Shown piece after piece: positions 45,837-55,195 of a stretch of 64,000 nucleotides of DNA. Location of the stretch: NCBI GenBank assembly GCA_963726755.1, contig CAVSDB010000001.1:682001-746000 (forward strand), written 5' to 3'. How positions within the stretch are numbered: position 1 is the first letter of the stretch; every line of letters begins with the position of its first letter. Source of the stretch: DATKIY01 sp963726755 (lineage in GTDB: Bacteria; Actinomycetota; Actinomycetes; JAHEKZ01). The translations under genes were made by a program, and so were the position numbers. The notes beneath the pieces are model-generated. The model had not been told where the DNA came from, ran no database searches, and saw nothing but the letters and a program-made list of their open reading frames with translations.

Positions 45837-46357
45837 GAGTTCAGCTTGCGTGCGAGTTGTTCGCCCCACGACTTCGCGCGGTCAGTCTCGCCAGGAAGCA
45901 AGGTGTTGTGCTTGTTCACGAGAAAACTCTCGGGGTCGACGACGACGTTGAAGCCATGCTTGCGCAAGCGATGAGTGATGCCTCGCGAGGCCCGTCCGGT
46001 CAACAGAGTCGATCCATCAAGCCGGGTGTCAAAGGCCACCGAACTCTTGCCCGCAACTTCCGGGAGGCCGTTGAACCAGTCGCGTAATCCGGGGCCTTCA
46101 GAATCCGGGTCTAAGTCGAGGCCCTTCTCGGGCTTGGCGGCTTCGGTGCGGGCACCCTTACGGGTTGAACTCGAAGACATCCCGTGGACGTGGGTTGGCC
46201 CACCGACAATGACAAGGTCGGCCCAATCGACCAGTTCGGCTGAGGCTCCTGCTGTAGGGACGACTTGAGTGTCTGCCAAACCGCAGCCCTCCGCGATCGC
46301 AGTGGCGATGGCGTGGGTGTTTCCATACATGGACTCATAAACGATCAGCGTCTTCAT
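45833..46357 (-). CDS. Flavodoxin-domain protein
   Basis: ATG at 46357 follows AAGGAGG. Of 174 aa, the FMN phosphate loop is VYESMYGNTHAIATAIAEG (residues about 6-24), with ADLVIVGGPTHVHGMSS as the second FMN-binding loop and a conserved SSVAFDTRL near 105. Such short flavodoxin-like proteins act as electron carriers or NAD(P)H-dependent reductases. It overlaps the stop of the convergent anti-sigma-like gene by 4 nt. The cupin gene lies 78 nt upstream on the same strand. Confidence 0.88.
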   Translation of the reverse strand: MKTLIVYESMYGNTHAIATAIAEGCGLADTQVVPTAGASAELVDWADLVIVGGPTHVHGMSSSSTRKGARTEAAKPEKGLDLDPDSEGPGLRDWFNGLPEVAGKSSVAFDTRLDGSTLLTGRASRGITHRLRKHGFNVVVDPESFLVNKHNTLLPGETDRAKSWGEQLARKLNS

Positions 46358-46435
46358 GAGGGCCTCCTTTGCCACTTCGAGCCTGGCGACCGGGCGGTGG
46401 CTGGCCCAGGGGACAAGGTCCCGTTGCGAACCGCC

Positions 46436-46810
46436 CTACGCAGAGGGCGGCGCTACCAGCGATCGATCCTCAAACGTCCACGCGCTCGCTCCGTCCGGGT
46501 TTGGCCCGTAGATGTAGAGCATGCGCGCGTACTCAGGTGCGAAGTAGTACGCCGGTTTGCCGGCGGGGACACGAACCACGTCACCAGGAGTTGCCTGGAC
46601 GCGCTGACCCTCACAATCGACTTCCAGCATGCCCTCAATCACGTAAGTCACTTCGTCGTGAGGATGGCAGTCGCCGAATCCAACCCCCGCCGAGAGTTCC
46701 CATTCGCCCATCGCCACCTGGTCCCACCCGGCGCGAGTCGCAGGAATGATCTGGCGGCAGCGTCCTGCGGCGATCGAAACCTCGGCATGCGGAAAGTGCT
46801 GGACTGACAT
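46436..46810 (-). CDS. Cupin-domain protein
   Basis: A 124-aa single beta-barrel. The cupin motifs GFGDCHPHDEVTYVIEGMLE (metal ligands His, His, Glu) and TPGDVVRVPAGKPAYYFAPE are clear; a second His is replaced in the latter. ATG at 46810 is favoured by GGAG nine bases upstream, although the frame is open to 46846. Small cupins of this kind bind sugars or metabolites or have isomerase/oxygenase activity; the function cannot be assigned. Probably cotranscribed with the flavodoxin. Confidence 0.82.
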   Translation of the reverse strand: MSVQHFPHAEVSIAAGRCRQIIPATRAGWDQVAMGEWELSAGVGFGDCHPHDEVTYVIEGMLEVDCEGQRVQATPGDVVRVPAGKPAYYFAPEYARMLYIYGPNPDGASAWTFEDRSLVAPPSA

Positions 46811-46896
46811 GAACTTGTCTCCATCTGATCTGCATCGGTGTGACACACCGACTCTAGGCGCCGATATCTGTCATTGGCGCACTGATTCAATGAGAC

Positions 46897-47757
46897 ATGC
46901 CCTCTGGAGCTGATTCGATCGAGATCGGTGGCCGCACCATCAAGGTCACCAATCCCGATCGGGTGCTCTACCCCGAGGATGGCGTGACCAAGGCAGCGGT
47001 TATCGCATATTACGTTCACGTCGCCGACCGTCTGCTCCCACACATCAAGCGTCGACCGGTCACCCGAATCCGATGGCCTCATGGCGTCGGCCAAACTCCC
47101 TTCTTCGAAAAGCAACTGCCATCACACGCTCCCTCGTGGATGGGACGCATCACGCTTCATCACTCAGACGGCGATGTGACCTACCCGCTTGCGGACGAAG
47201 CCGCGGACCTCGCCTGGTTCGCGCAGCAGAATGCGTTGGAGTTGCACGTCCCGCAGTGGCGGGTGTTCGGGGAGGGACGACGCACGGATCGGCTCGTGCT
47301 CGACCTTGACCCTGGCGCGCCGGCTGGTCTCGCCGAATGTGTCGAGGTTTCGCTGTGGCTTCGAGAGCGCCTTGATGCAGACGACGTGATCAGCGTTCCT
47401 GTGACGAGCGGGAGCAAGGGACTTCACCTGTACGGACGGTGGCGTGCGTCAGACCATTCAGGATCGTCGAGCGAGTACGCAAAGAAGCTGGCGCAGGCGG
47501 CGACGAGCGCCTTCCCGTTCCTGGTCACCGCGAACATGGCGAAGCGGGAACGCGAAGGCAAGGTGCTCATCGACTGGAGTCAGAACAACCCCAACAAGAC
47601 CACCATCACGCCGTACTCATTGCGAGGCCGACCGCACCCCTACGTCGCTGCTCCCAGGGAGTGGGCAGAACTGACTGCGGGTGGAGTCGAGCACCTGACG
47701 TTGACCGAGGTCCTGGCGCGACTAGACGACCCCGACCCGATGGCAACCCTGCTTTGA
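46897..47757 (+). CDS. LigD-type polymerase (primase-polymerase) domain protein
   Basis: Stand-alone polymerase module of the non-homologous end-joining ligase D family, 286 aa. It adds nucleotides at broken DNA ends. Features: ITNPDRVLYPEDG-like start (VTNPDRVLYPEDGVTKAAVI), the catalytic Asp pair in RLVLDLDPGAP, PVTSGSKGLHLYGRW, and IDWSQNNPNKTTITPYSLRG near the C-terminus with the third Asp. There is no ligase or phosphoesterase domain. The Ku gene lies 1.5 kb downstream on the other strand, consistent with a split actinobacterial NHEJ system. Confidence 0.92.
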   Translation: MPSGADSIEIGGRTIKVTNPDRVLYPEDGVTKAAVIAYYVHVADRLLPHIKRRPVTRIRWPHGVGQTPFFEKQLPSHAPSWMGRITLHHSDGDVTYPLADEAADLAWFAQQNALELHVPQWRVFGEGRRTDRLVLDLDPGAPAGLAECVEVSLWLRERLDADDVISVPVTSGSKGLHLYGRWRASDHSGSSSEYAKKLAQAATSAFPFLVTANMAKREREGKVLIDWSQNNPNKTTITPYSLRGRPHPYVAAPREWAELTAGGVEHLTLTEVLARLDDPDPMATLL

Positions 47758-47782
47758 CGACTCTGACCGCGAGTGTGAGCAG

Positions 47783-49221
47783 TTACGTGACGTGGATGGT
47801 CGCCTTGGCTCCGTAGTAGTTGGATTTGGTGGCGCGACAGACGTGGCCGCCGTCAGGCTCATGCTTGGGGAAGTTGATGGTGACAGTGCCTGACTGCCCC
47901 GTTGTGTCCTTCTTCCCCAGACACGAGACCTTGGCGCCCGCCACGGCCTGACCCGCGTCGGTCACCGAGAATTTCACCTTCGCAGAATGCTTATGACTGA
48001 ACTTGCTAGGACTGGCAGTGAGCTTCAGACCAGGCAACACCTGGGTATGCCAGAGCTCGTAGTGACCCGCCTTTGAGAGATCGTTGATGATGATGTCGAG
48101 CCTGCCCGAACTGCCCTCGGTCTGAAGGCGGTAGATGTACGACTCGCTCCCGGGGGGCTTCACGGTTCGAAGCACACCGAATTTGCTGGCAGCGGGGTTC
48201 GTTCGGACTGAGCGGATGACGTTGGCCACCTTGTCGTACCAAGTAACACTCATTCGACCACCTGGGTTGGCAGCCAGACTCACCAACGCCGCATTCCCAC
48301 TACCCGACCCTGGGACGGTCATCGCGTGAGCGGCACCGACTTTCCATAGGGCTAGGTGCACACACGGTTTCGTCTTGCTGGGCACGCAATAGGCGAGGTA
48401 AGCGTCGCCACCAACTCTGGCAGCGAAGGCGACTTGCTGGTTTGGCTCGTTGTCCTGGTTCTTATTTCCTGACTCCGGCGCCTTGATCGGCGCGGTCTTC
48501 GAGGGAAGGATCTGCGCGGCGTAGTAACCCTGCTTCGTGCCGAATCGCTGGAACCACGCCATCGACACGGAGCCGTTGTTGAGCCGCGCCAGATTGACGC
48601 CCCACGAACCAGACCCGGTTGACCGGATACGCTGCCCGTCAGCGGTGGCCGCGGGTGAACTGGAATCGACGCCTTCGTGGAAGTACAGGACCTCGTTGAG
48701 ACCGAAGGCCGCAACCGGAGTTCCGTTCGCTTCGTCGACGGCGGCAAGCCCGTCATTCAGCACCGTGTGACTGGACATCGAACCGTTCTGCAAGCGACCA
48801 GGTTTTCCCAGTGGGGCTGGTCGAGGTATACACCGCGCCCTTGGCGAAGAAGTCACTCGCGTTGGTGGAGTGTTCGCCAGCGAAGACCAGACGTAGCGCG
48901 TTGCCGTCGCGTATCAGACGAGGGTCGTTTTCAAGGCTGTACCAGCCGGACAGCACGCGTTCCGGTGTCCACCAACTGGCCGGTCTGCGACAACTCCGCG
49001 CTGCGGTATCCCCAGGGGGTCGAGCCTGAACCCTTGTGGATGTACACCAGATGGAGATGTCCGTCAGGGGTGCGTGCCATGCCGACCTGATCGCTGAAGC
49101 TGTCAGCAGTGGCGATCTTCGTCCACTTACCTGGCGGTCCGGAGTGAGCCACCGGTGCGGCGAGGAGAGAAAGCGCGGCGCCCAGAATGAACAGGCCTGC
49201 TATTGAACGAATCCGTCTCAT
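47783..49221 (-). CDS. Secreted repeat protein with C-terminal Ig-like domain (two frame breaks)
   Basis: ATG at 49221 starts a signal peptide (SIAGLFILGAALSLLAAPVA). Segments in successive frames read KWTKIATADSFSDQVGMART, then (after about 48945) NDPRLIRDGNALRLVFAGEH, then (after about 48800) GRLQNGSMSSHTVLNDGLAA and onward. The sequence resembles BNR/sialidase-type propeller repeats: APDGH-like turns, LARLNNGSVSMAWFQRFG and ARVGGDAYLAYCVPS. The last 85 residues form an Ig-like domain with two Cys (VSCLGKKDTTGQ, HVCRATKSNYYG). Corrected length about 479 aa. No sialidase catalytic residues identified; function unknown. Confidence 0.68.
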
Positions 49222-49254
49222 CTTTCACACTCCTGGAACGACCGCGATGGTTCG

Positions 49255-50172
49255 CTAGGCGGTCTTCCTGGCTGACTTCTTTGTCGCGGCCTTCTTCGTT
49301 GTGGACTTCTTGGCAGGCTCCTTAGCCGCGGAGGCCTTCTTAGCCGGAGCTTTCTTCGCAGCTGCCTTCTTGGCGGTCGGCTTGCTCGCCGAACTCGTCT
49401 TCCGTTTGCTGTCGGCTTGGGCGACACTCGCGCGGAGTGCCTCCATCAGGTCGACGACGTTCGTCTCTTCGGTGGTCTCGGTGGGTTGAACGATTTCGTG
49501 TCCGGAGATCTTCGCGTGCACGAGTTCTTGCAGCGCTTCGCGGTAGTTGTCGTGGTACTGGTCAGGATCGAAACCCTGGTTGAACGCCTCGACGTACATC
49601 GTGGCCATCTCGAGCTCCTGAGGCCGGACCTCTTCGGAGTCGTCCGCGAAGTCAAACTTCGGCTTGCGAATCTCGTCTGGCCACAAAATGGTTTGCACAA
49701 CCAGGACGCCGTCCTGCGCACGGATCGTCGCCAACCGCTCCTTCTGTCGAAGCGCTAACTTCACAATCGCTACTTTGTTTGTCGACTGAAGCGTGTCGTG
49801 CAGCAGTACGTACGGCTTTGCGTCACCGGTTGGGTCCGCGTAGTACGCGCGTGAAAGCGCGATGGGATTGATCTCTTCGCGATCGGCGAACGCGAGTACC
49901 TCAACCGACTTCGTAGAAGCGATTGGGAGGTTCGCGAAATCCTCATCGGTCAAGATGACGACGTCGCCTTCGGTCACCTCGTAGCCCTTCGCGATCTGGG
50001 CGTAGGGGACCTCTTCGCCGTCGACCGAGCAGAATCGCTTGTACTTGATCCTGCCGCCGTCGGCCTCGTGGACCTGGCGCAGCGTGACGTCCCGCTCTTC
50101 GGTGGCTGACACGAGTCGGACCGGAATCGAAACCATCCCGAACGCGATCGAGCCCTTCCAGACGGTCTGCAT
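49255..50172 (-). CDS. ku: Ku DNA end-binding protein with Lys/Ala-rich tail
   Basis: Bacterial Ku homodimer that binds double-strand DNA ends and recruits LigD. ATG at 50172 follows AAGGAGGACG and gives the canonical start MQTVWKGSIAFGMVSIPVRL. The core includes EVPYAQIAKGYEV, VEVLAFADREEINPI, YYADPTGDAKPYVLL and HDNYREALQELVHAKISGHE. From about residue 250 the tail is made of AAKKAPAKKA-type repeats ending SARKTA, a histone-H1-like basic extension seen in some actinobacterial Ku proteins and thought to affect DNA binding. 305 aa. Confidence 0.96.
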   Translation of the reverse strand: MQTVWKGSIAFGMVSIPVRLVSATEERDVTLRQVHEADGGRIKYKRFCSVDGEEVPYAQIAKGYEVTEGDVVILTDEDFANLPIASTKSVEVLAFADREEINPIALSRAYYADPTGDAKPYVLLHDTLQSTNKVAIVKLALRQKERLATIRAQDGVLVVQTILWPDEIRKPKFDFADDSEEVRPQELEMATMYVEAFNQGFDPDQYHDNYREALQELVHAKISGHEIVQPTETTEETNVVDLMEALRASVAQADSKRKTSSASKPTAKKAAAKKAPAKKASAAKEPAKKSTTKKAATKKSARKTA

Positions 50173-50358
50173 GAAGGACGTCCTCCTTATGCCCCAGGCG
50201 GGGAGTTCCCAGAGATCAACTACCGAGCCACGGTACCCCGACCAGCCGAAATGTGAACCTGCAACTGCGGGAAGAGTCGACACACCCCCGTACTTCAGGG
50301 GTTCTGTCAGACCCCTATGGCACCGTTCGGGTCAGTTGAAGGAACCGAAGGGATGATC

Positions 50359-50583
50359 ATGAACGAGGTAAGCCCGACGCTGGTCACGGCGGATTTCACG
50401 CTGAGCGCCCTGCGGCTGTCCTGGTGCAGCGATTGCCACGAGGATTCACTCTTCGAGCGTCCACCCGCCGACGTCGATGACCTCGATTCGGGGGAGTGGG
50501 CCTGCACGGCGTGCGGTGCGGCCTACCTCGACGGCATCGACCTGTTCGAGGAAGTCAAGACGATCAAGCGCGTGGTCGCCTGA
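50359..50583 (+). CDS. Small zinc-ribbon-like protein
   Basis: A 74-aa protein with two CXXC knuckles (LSWCSDCHED and WACTACGAAYLDGIDL) spaced by about 25 residues, typical of a zinc ribbon. ATG at 50359 has GAAGGG upstream; ATG 50353 is also possible. The helix FEEVKTIKRVVA ends the protein. It is divergent from ku and convergent with copA, whose corrected stop lies 3 nt beyond. Function unknown. Confidence 0.68.
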   Translation: MNEVSPTLVTADFTLSALRLSWCSDCHEDSLFERPPADVDDLDSGEWACTACGAAYLDGIDLFEEVKTIKRVVA

Positions 50584-50585
50584 AT

Positions 50586-52788
50586 TCACGACCCGACGTG
50601 ACGGCGAAAACCGGCGAAGACGCAGGCTGTTGGTGACGACGAAGACTGACGACAGCGCCATCGCGGCGGCGGCAATCAGCGGATTGAGGAGTCCTGCCAT
50701 TGCGAGTGGAATAGCCGCGACGTTGTAGGCGAAGGCCCAGAACAGGTTCGCCTTGATGGTGCCCAGAGTCTTGCGCGACAGTTCGATGGCGTCGACGACA
50801 GCGCACAGGTCACCGTCAACGAGCGTGAGGTCGCTGGCTTCGATTGCCGCGTCGGTTCCCGAAGCCATAGCAATCCCCAGGTCAGCCTGTGCCAATGCTC
50901 CTGCGTCGTTGACGCCGTCGCCCACCATGGCAACGACGCGGGATTCGTCCTGCAGGGCGCGCACCGCATCGACCTTGCCGTCCGGCAACACGTCGGCGAT
51001 GACGTCGCTGGCATCCATCCCGACGTCGGCAGCTACCGCTTGGGCTGTCTGTCGGTTATCCCCGGTCAGCAGTATCGGTCGCAATCCGATCTGGCGGAAT
51101 CGTTCGATGGCAACGCGGCTTGTCGGTTTGATCGCGTCAGCGACAACGAGAACGCCCTTGATCTGACCGTCCCAGGCGACGGCGACCGCCGTTTGTCCGT
51201 CGGATTGTGCGGACGCAATGACCTGGTCCAACGTCCGCACTAGGAGCCTGGACTCGGTTTTCGTTAAGCCACGCCGGTCGTCCCACCAAGACGTGCTGAC
51301 CGTTGACATCACCTGACACGCCGAATCCGGTCGTTGAGGTGAAGTTACTGACCAGGGGGAGTGGCGAGTCGAGATCGTTTGCGGTCTGGCGTTCCCGGAA
51401 CCAACGCGCGATCGCGATGCCGATCGGATGCTGGGATGCATCCTCAAGGGCGGCGGCAAGGAGCAGCAACTCTTCGCGGTCCACATCGTCGGCGGGATGG
51501 ATGCCAACCAGCGTCATCCGTCCGGTGGTCACGGTGCCGGTCTTGTCGAGGACAATGGTGTCGACCTGTCGGGTGGACTCAAGAATCTCCGGACCTTTGA
51601 CCAGGATCCCGAGTTCGGCGCCGCGACCAGTGCCGACGAGCAAGGCAGTTGGCGTGGCCAGGCCCAAGGCGCACGGGCAGGCGATGATCAAAACGGCGAC
51701 CGCTGCTGTTATTGCTTGTTCAACGTCTCCGGTAATGAGCAGCCATCCGACGAACGTCACGAGCGCCAAGCCCAACACGATGGGGACGAAGATGGCCGAG
51801 ACGCGGTCGGCCAACCGCTGAACCGGAGCCTTCCCCGACTGCGCAGCCTCGACGAGGCGTGCCATTTGCGCCAACGTCGTGTCTGCTCCGATGCGCGTGG
51901 CGCGAACAACAAGTCGACCACTTGCGTTCACCGTGGCGCCAACTACTGCGTCACCCGGTCCAACCTCAGTGGGGACAGGTTCGCCCAGTGAGCATCGAAG
52001 TGTCGACCGCTGACATGCCATCGACGACGATGCCATCGGTCGCTACCTGTTCCCCGGGGCGCACAACGAACGTGTCACCGACGTTGAGCGCACTGGTTGG
52101 CACCCGTCGCTCGTGACCGTCTTGGAGGATCGCGACGTCCTTGGCACCAAGATCGAGCAGCGCACGTACTGCCGCACCTGCTTGGCGTTTGGCCCGTGTC
52201 TCGAGGTAGCGACCGGCCAGGATCAACGTCGTGACGCCGGCGGCGACCTCTAAGTAGACGTCGGCACTCCCGGTAGACCAAGGCGTACACAGACCAGAGA
52301 TAGGCGGTCCCGACCCCGACGCTGATGAGGGTGTCCATGGTTGTGTTGCCGTGTCGCAGGTTGGTCCAGGCAGCTTGATGGAACGGCCAAGCACCCCACG
52401 TTGCGACTGGTGTCGCTAGCGCAAGGCACACCCATTCCCAGTTGGCGAACTGGAGTGAGGGGACCATCGCGAGGACGATGATCGGGATGGTGAGCAGCGC
52501 CGAAACGGTCAGCCTTCGTCGCAGCGTGACCAGCGCGCCGTCATCGCCTGCAACGTTCTGCGTCTCGGTGATGTCGAGCTGACGGACCTTGGCCTGGTAG
52601 CCAGTTTCAGCAACGGTTGCCAAGACCTCCGGTGTGCTCACCGAGTCGCTCAGTACGACATGGGCCTTCTCGGTGGCGAAGTTGACGGTGGCCTCGACGC
52701 CGGTCATTTGGTTCAGCCGCGTCTCGACACGGGCAGCGCAGGACGCGCAGGTCATCCCGCTGATGTCGAGGTCGACGCTTGTCGTCAC
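50586..52788 (-). CDS. copA: Copper-translocating P1B-type ATPase (several frame breaks)
   Basis: Exports Cu+ using ATP. GTG at 52788 follows the csoR stop directly. Domains: N-terminal HMA with DISGMTCASCAARVETRLNQ; A-domain with GDTFVVRPGEQVATDGIVVD and GEPVP; the membrane CPC site IIACPCALGLATPTALLVG; phosphorylation loop VLDKTGTVTTGRM; the His-Pro of DASQHPIGIAIA; and VAMVGDGVNDAGALAQADLG. Breaks lie near 52268, 51995 and 51245. As written the last frame runs to 50446, but shortening the TTTT run at 50607-50610 gives RRFRRHVGS and a stop at 50586. About 733 aa, normal for CopA. Confidence 0.92.
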
Positions 52789-52789
52789 G

Positions 52790-53089
52790 TTATGAACCGA
52801 GCATTCGTGCGATGGCGGTCGTGACCTCGTCGATCTTCTGGTCCGCAACCTCGCCGCCTTCGCGAGCAGCATGCGCCACACAGTGACTGAGGTGGTCCTC
52901 GACGAGGAGGAGGGCGACAGCCTGCAGCGCCTTCTTCGCGGCGGAGACCTGCGTCAGGACGTCAATGCAGTACGTGTCCTCGTCGACGAGTCGTTGCAGG
53001 CCACGGACCTGCCCCTCGACCCGCCGGAGGCGGCGGCCGATATCGGCCTTGTGGTCGACGTACCCAGGCGTAACAGCTGCTGTCGTCAT
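52790..53089 (-). CDS. csoR: CsoR-family copper-sensing repressor
   Basis: Cu+-responsive repressor of 99 aa, all-helical. The Cys-His-Cys copper site is present: Cys in DTYCIDVLTQVSAAKKAL and His/Cys in DHLSHCVAHA. The basic N-terminal helix RRLRRVEGQVRGLQRLV is the DNA-contact face. ATG at 53089 lies 8 nt from the operator palindrome. It is followed immediately by copA, forming a csoR-copA operon that should be derepressed by copper. Confidence 0.95.
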   Translation of the reverse strand: MTTAAVTPGYVDHKADIGRRLRRVEGQVRGLQRLVDEDTYCIDVLTQVSAAKKALQAVALLLVEDHLSHCVAHAAREGGEVADQKIDEVTTAIARMLGS

Positions 53090-53097
53090 GCCTCATT

Positions 53098-53116
53098 TAT
53101 ACCCTAGGGGGGTATA
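53098..53116. promoter_or_regulatory. CsoR operator
   Basis: TATACCCTAGGGGGGTATA is an imperfect palindrome of the TATACCC...GGGTATA type, the known CsoR box, sitting 8 nt before the csoR start where it would cover the promoter. It implies autoregulation of csoR-copA. Confidence 0.85.
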
Positions 53117-53157
53117 GCAGAGCCAATGGGCGCGAACTTGGCGTGACGCCCGCTCGG

Positions 53158-54363
53158 TTACTTCTTGGGCTGGACGAACGACAGCGCGTTGGGTACCGGT
53201 CGCTGATAGATCTGATCCGAGTCGTCGACGCGGTCCCAGCTGTTGTCGGCCTTACGTACGTAAGCGGTCGTGGACCCACCGCCGTCCAACTCTGCGGCGT
53301 TGTCGAAGCCAAGGGCGATCGCCACCTTTGCCTCCTGGCTCAGTCCGAAGCCGCCGATGCGGTAGCCGTTGCGGTCGTACCCCGAGCCCGGAACGGTCAT
53401 CGTCATCCAGCGACCACCGACCGTCCAGCCGACCGTGGTTCGTGGACGGGCCTCGTTGTTCATGCCAACGCACGGCAGTTTCAGGGCGCCGTTGTCAACA
53501 AGTTGGTTGCCGCGTCCGATTGCCTCGCGAAGCGGGACGTTCGGGGATATGGCCTGCTTGATGCTGATAGCCACCACGCTTCCGACCTTCGCATGTTTGG
53601 CGGCCGCTGCCTTGCTCGGTCCAAAGGCGACGATCTTCGCTTTTGCCGGCACAGGCTTGCCGGTTTGGCTGCCGGTCAGAACCTTGACCAACTTTCCGTT
53701 CTTGACCAGCCATTCGACCGCACCTCTAGGCCGGGGTGCGGAACTCGAGGCACTCCAAGTGGGAGTGAAGACCACGACGCCTGCGTCGCCGACGACTTGC
53801 CAGTTGAGGCCGTCCAGCGTGAAGACCGTGCTGCCGTGGGTCACGGTTCCGGTGAGGCCAACCTCGCCGATGAAGTTGTTGCCGTTGACGTCGATGCCGA
53901 CGACGCGCATGCGGTCGCGATAGAGCCGGACCGCTCGGCCGTGAGCTATCGACGCGCTCCGCGGTAGGTAAACCGTCCGACCCTCGATGTGGTAGCCGTA
54001 GAAGAAGTCCCCATTGACCGCGGCGATGCCGTGGTTTCCGCGCTTGCTGTCTAACTGTGAACGCAGTTGTCCGAGCTCACCGAGTTTCTTGGTGACGACA
54101 CGTGGCTTCACCGTTGGCGGCATAACCATGCGCTGGACTGTGGCGGTCTGTGAGTGGCTTCCGTAGGTCACCTTCGCGGTGTAGGTGGCTCGTTCGACGC
54201 CATTTGCGTAGGTATCGACAGACGTCCGGTTGAGGGTCACCTTCATGTCGCACGGACCAGGAGGAGTTGCGGCGTTAACTGGCGCGAAAGATAGGCCAGC
54301 GCCAGCTACGACGAGCGCCACCGGCAGTCCTACAAGACGTAGGCGCCGTTGTGTGCGTGTCAC
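53158..54363 (-). CDS. Secreted phosphodiester glycosidase (NAGPA-domain) protein
   Basis: A 401-aa protein with a signal peptide (RLVGLPVALVVAGAGLSFAP, cleavage near VNAA). The C-terminal two thirds form a phosphodiester-glycosidase domain, named for the enzyme that uncovers N-acetylglucosamine on phosphorylated glycans: AAVNGDFFYGYHIEG, REAIGRGNQLVDNGAL, NNEARPRTTVGWTVGGRW and the strongly conserved AELDGGGSTTAYV. A repeated IAFGPSKAAAAK linker precedes the last part. Extracellular; probably acts on cell-envelope polysaccharide phosphodiesters, by family analogy. GTG start at 54363. Confidence 0.87.
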   Translation of the reverse strand: MTRTQRRLRLVGLPVALVVAGAGLSFAPVNAATPPGPCDMKVTLNRTSVDTYANGVERATYTAKVTYGSHSQTATVQRMVMPPTVKPRVVTKKLGELGQLRSQLDSKRGNHGIAAVNGDFFYGYHIEGRTVYLPRSASIAHGRAVRLYRDRMRVVGIDVNGNNFIGEVGLTGTVTHGSTVFTLDGLNWQVVGDAGVVVFTPTWSASSSAPRPRGAVEWLVKNGKLVKVLTGSQTGKPVPAKAKIVAFGPSKAAAAKHAKVGSVVAISIKQAISPNVPLREAIGRGNQLVDNGALKLPCVGMNNEARPRTTVGWTVGGRWMTMTVPGSGYDRNGYRIGGFGLSQEAKVAIALGFDNAAELDGGGSTTAYVRKADNSWDRVDDSDQIYQRPVPNALSFVQPKK

Positions 54364-54503
54364 GATTTCCTCCGCGTGCCTTCAGCCGTGCGACACCGGC
54401 TGGTGCCTACCGACTAGTTATCGGTGACCGGCCCGGGGGATCCGCTGGGCTAATGGGGTGATCAACAGACGCGAATAAGTCGAATTGCCACCCACTTGCC
54501 ACT

Positions 54504-55153
54504 TCAGGTCTGGCTTCGGTCCTCGATTTCCCATGCGTGATCGAGCACATGCCAGGCGATGCGGCGGATGGCGTACCGAGCCGTCCAGGCGTCATCGTTC
54601 GAACCAGAGCTGAGGGCGTCGCAGATTTGCGCGCGTTGCTCGGGCCAAGGCGTCCGTCGGGGGCACCCGCGCCCCCACTTTGCGGCCGTACGCACGTTCG
54701 GCTTCGCGTACGTGGTCGACCATCGCGTCTCGATCGCGTCCGCCCCCGCGCGGTCCCTTCTTGAGTTCGGCCGGCGCCTGCTTCACGACCTTGTCGAAGT
54801 ACGTCCAGGACTTCTGCAGACAACTGAGCTGTGACTTAGCCGCCGCGGGGGAGAGCCGCTTCTGATCGGCAACGCCGGCGACGGCAGGGGCGCCGAAGTC
54901 GGTAGTCGCATTCCCTTCGACCCGCTCGACAACCGCGAGGTCGGGAATGACGAAACCGCGTCCGATCACCCTTTTATAGCGGGGGCCGTAGTCCATGAGG
55001 GCGTCAAGGGCCGCTTCATCTCCCTTGCCACGTCGGCACCATCCCGGCCAGTTCGAGGGCACTGGCGAACACCCAGTTCTTGCCGCGCTCGAGCAGGACG
55101 GGGGTCGTTGTTGCCACGGCAGTGATTGTGTCACTGCCGTGGGACTTGACCAT
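54504..55153 (-). CDS. Conserved actinobacterial protein of unknown function (two frame breaks)
   Basis: ATG at 55153. The start reads VLLERGKNWVFASALEL; a shift near 55040 gives PGWCRRGKGDEAALDALMDY; then GPRYKRVIGRGFVIP, ATTDFGAPAVAGVADQKRLS and ELKKGPRGGGRDRDAMVDHV; a second shift near 54640 leads to WTARYAIRRIAWHVLDHAWE, ending EDRSQT. The last motif, AWHVLDHAWEIEDR, and GPRGGGRDRD are hallmarks of a widespread actinobacterial family of about 215 aa without assigned function; the layout recalls DinB-like helical bundles. Corrected length about 216 aa. Divergent from the amidohydrolase gene by 42 nt. Confidence 0.72.
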
Positions 55154-55195
55154 GGAGATCTTGCCCCTCGACGGCTGACCGTCAAGGATGCGTCC

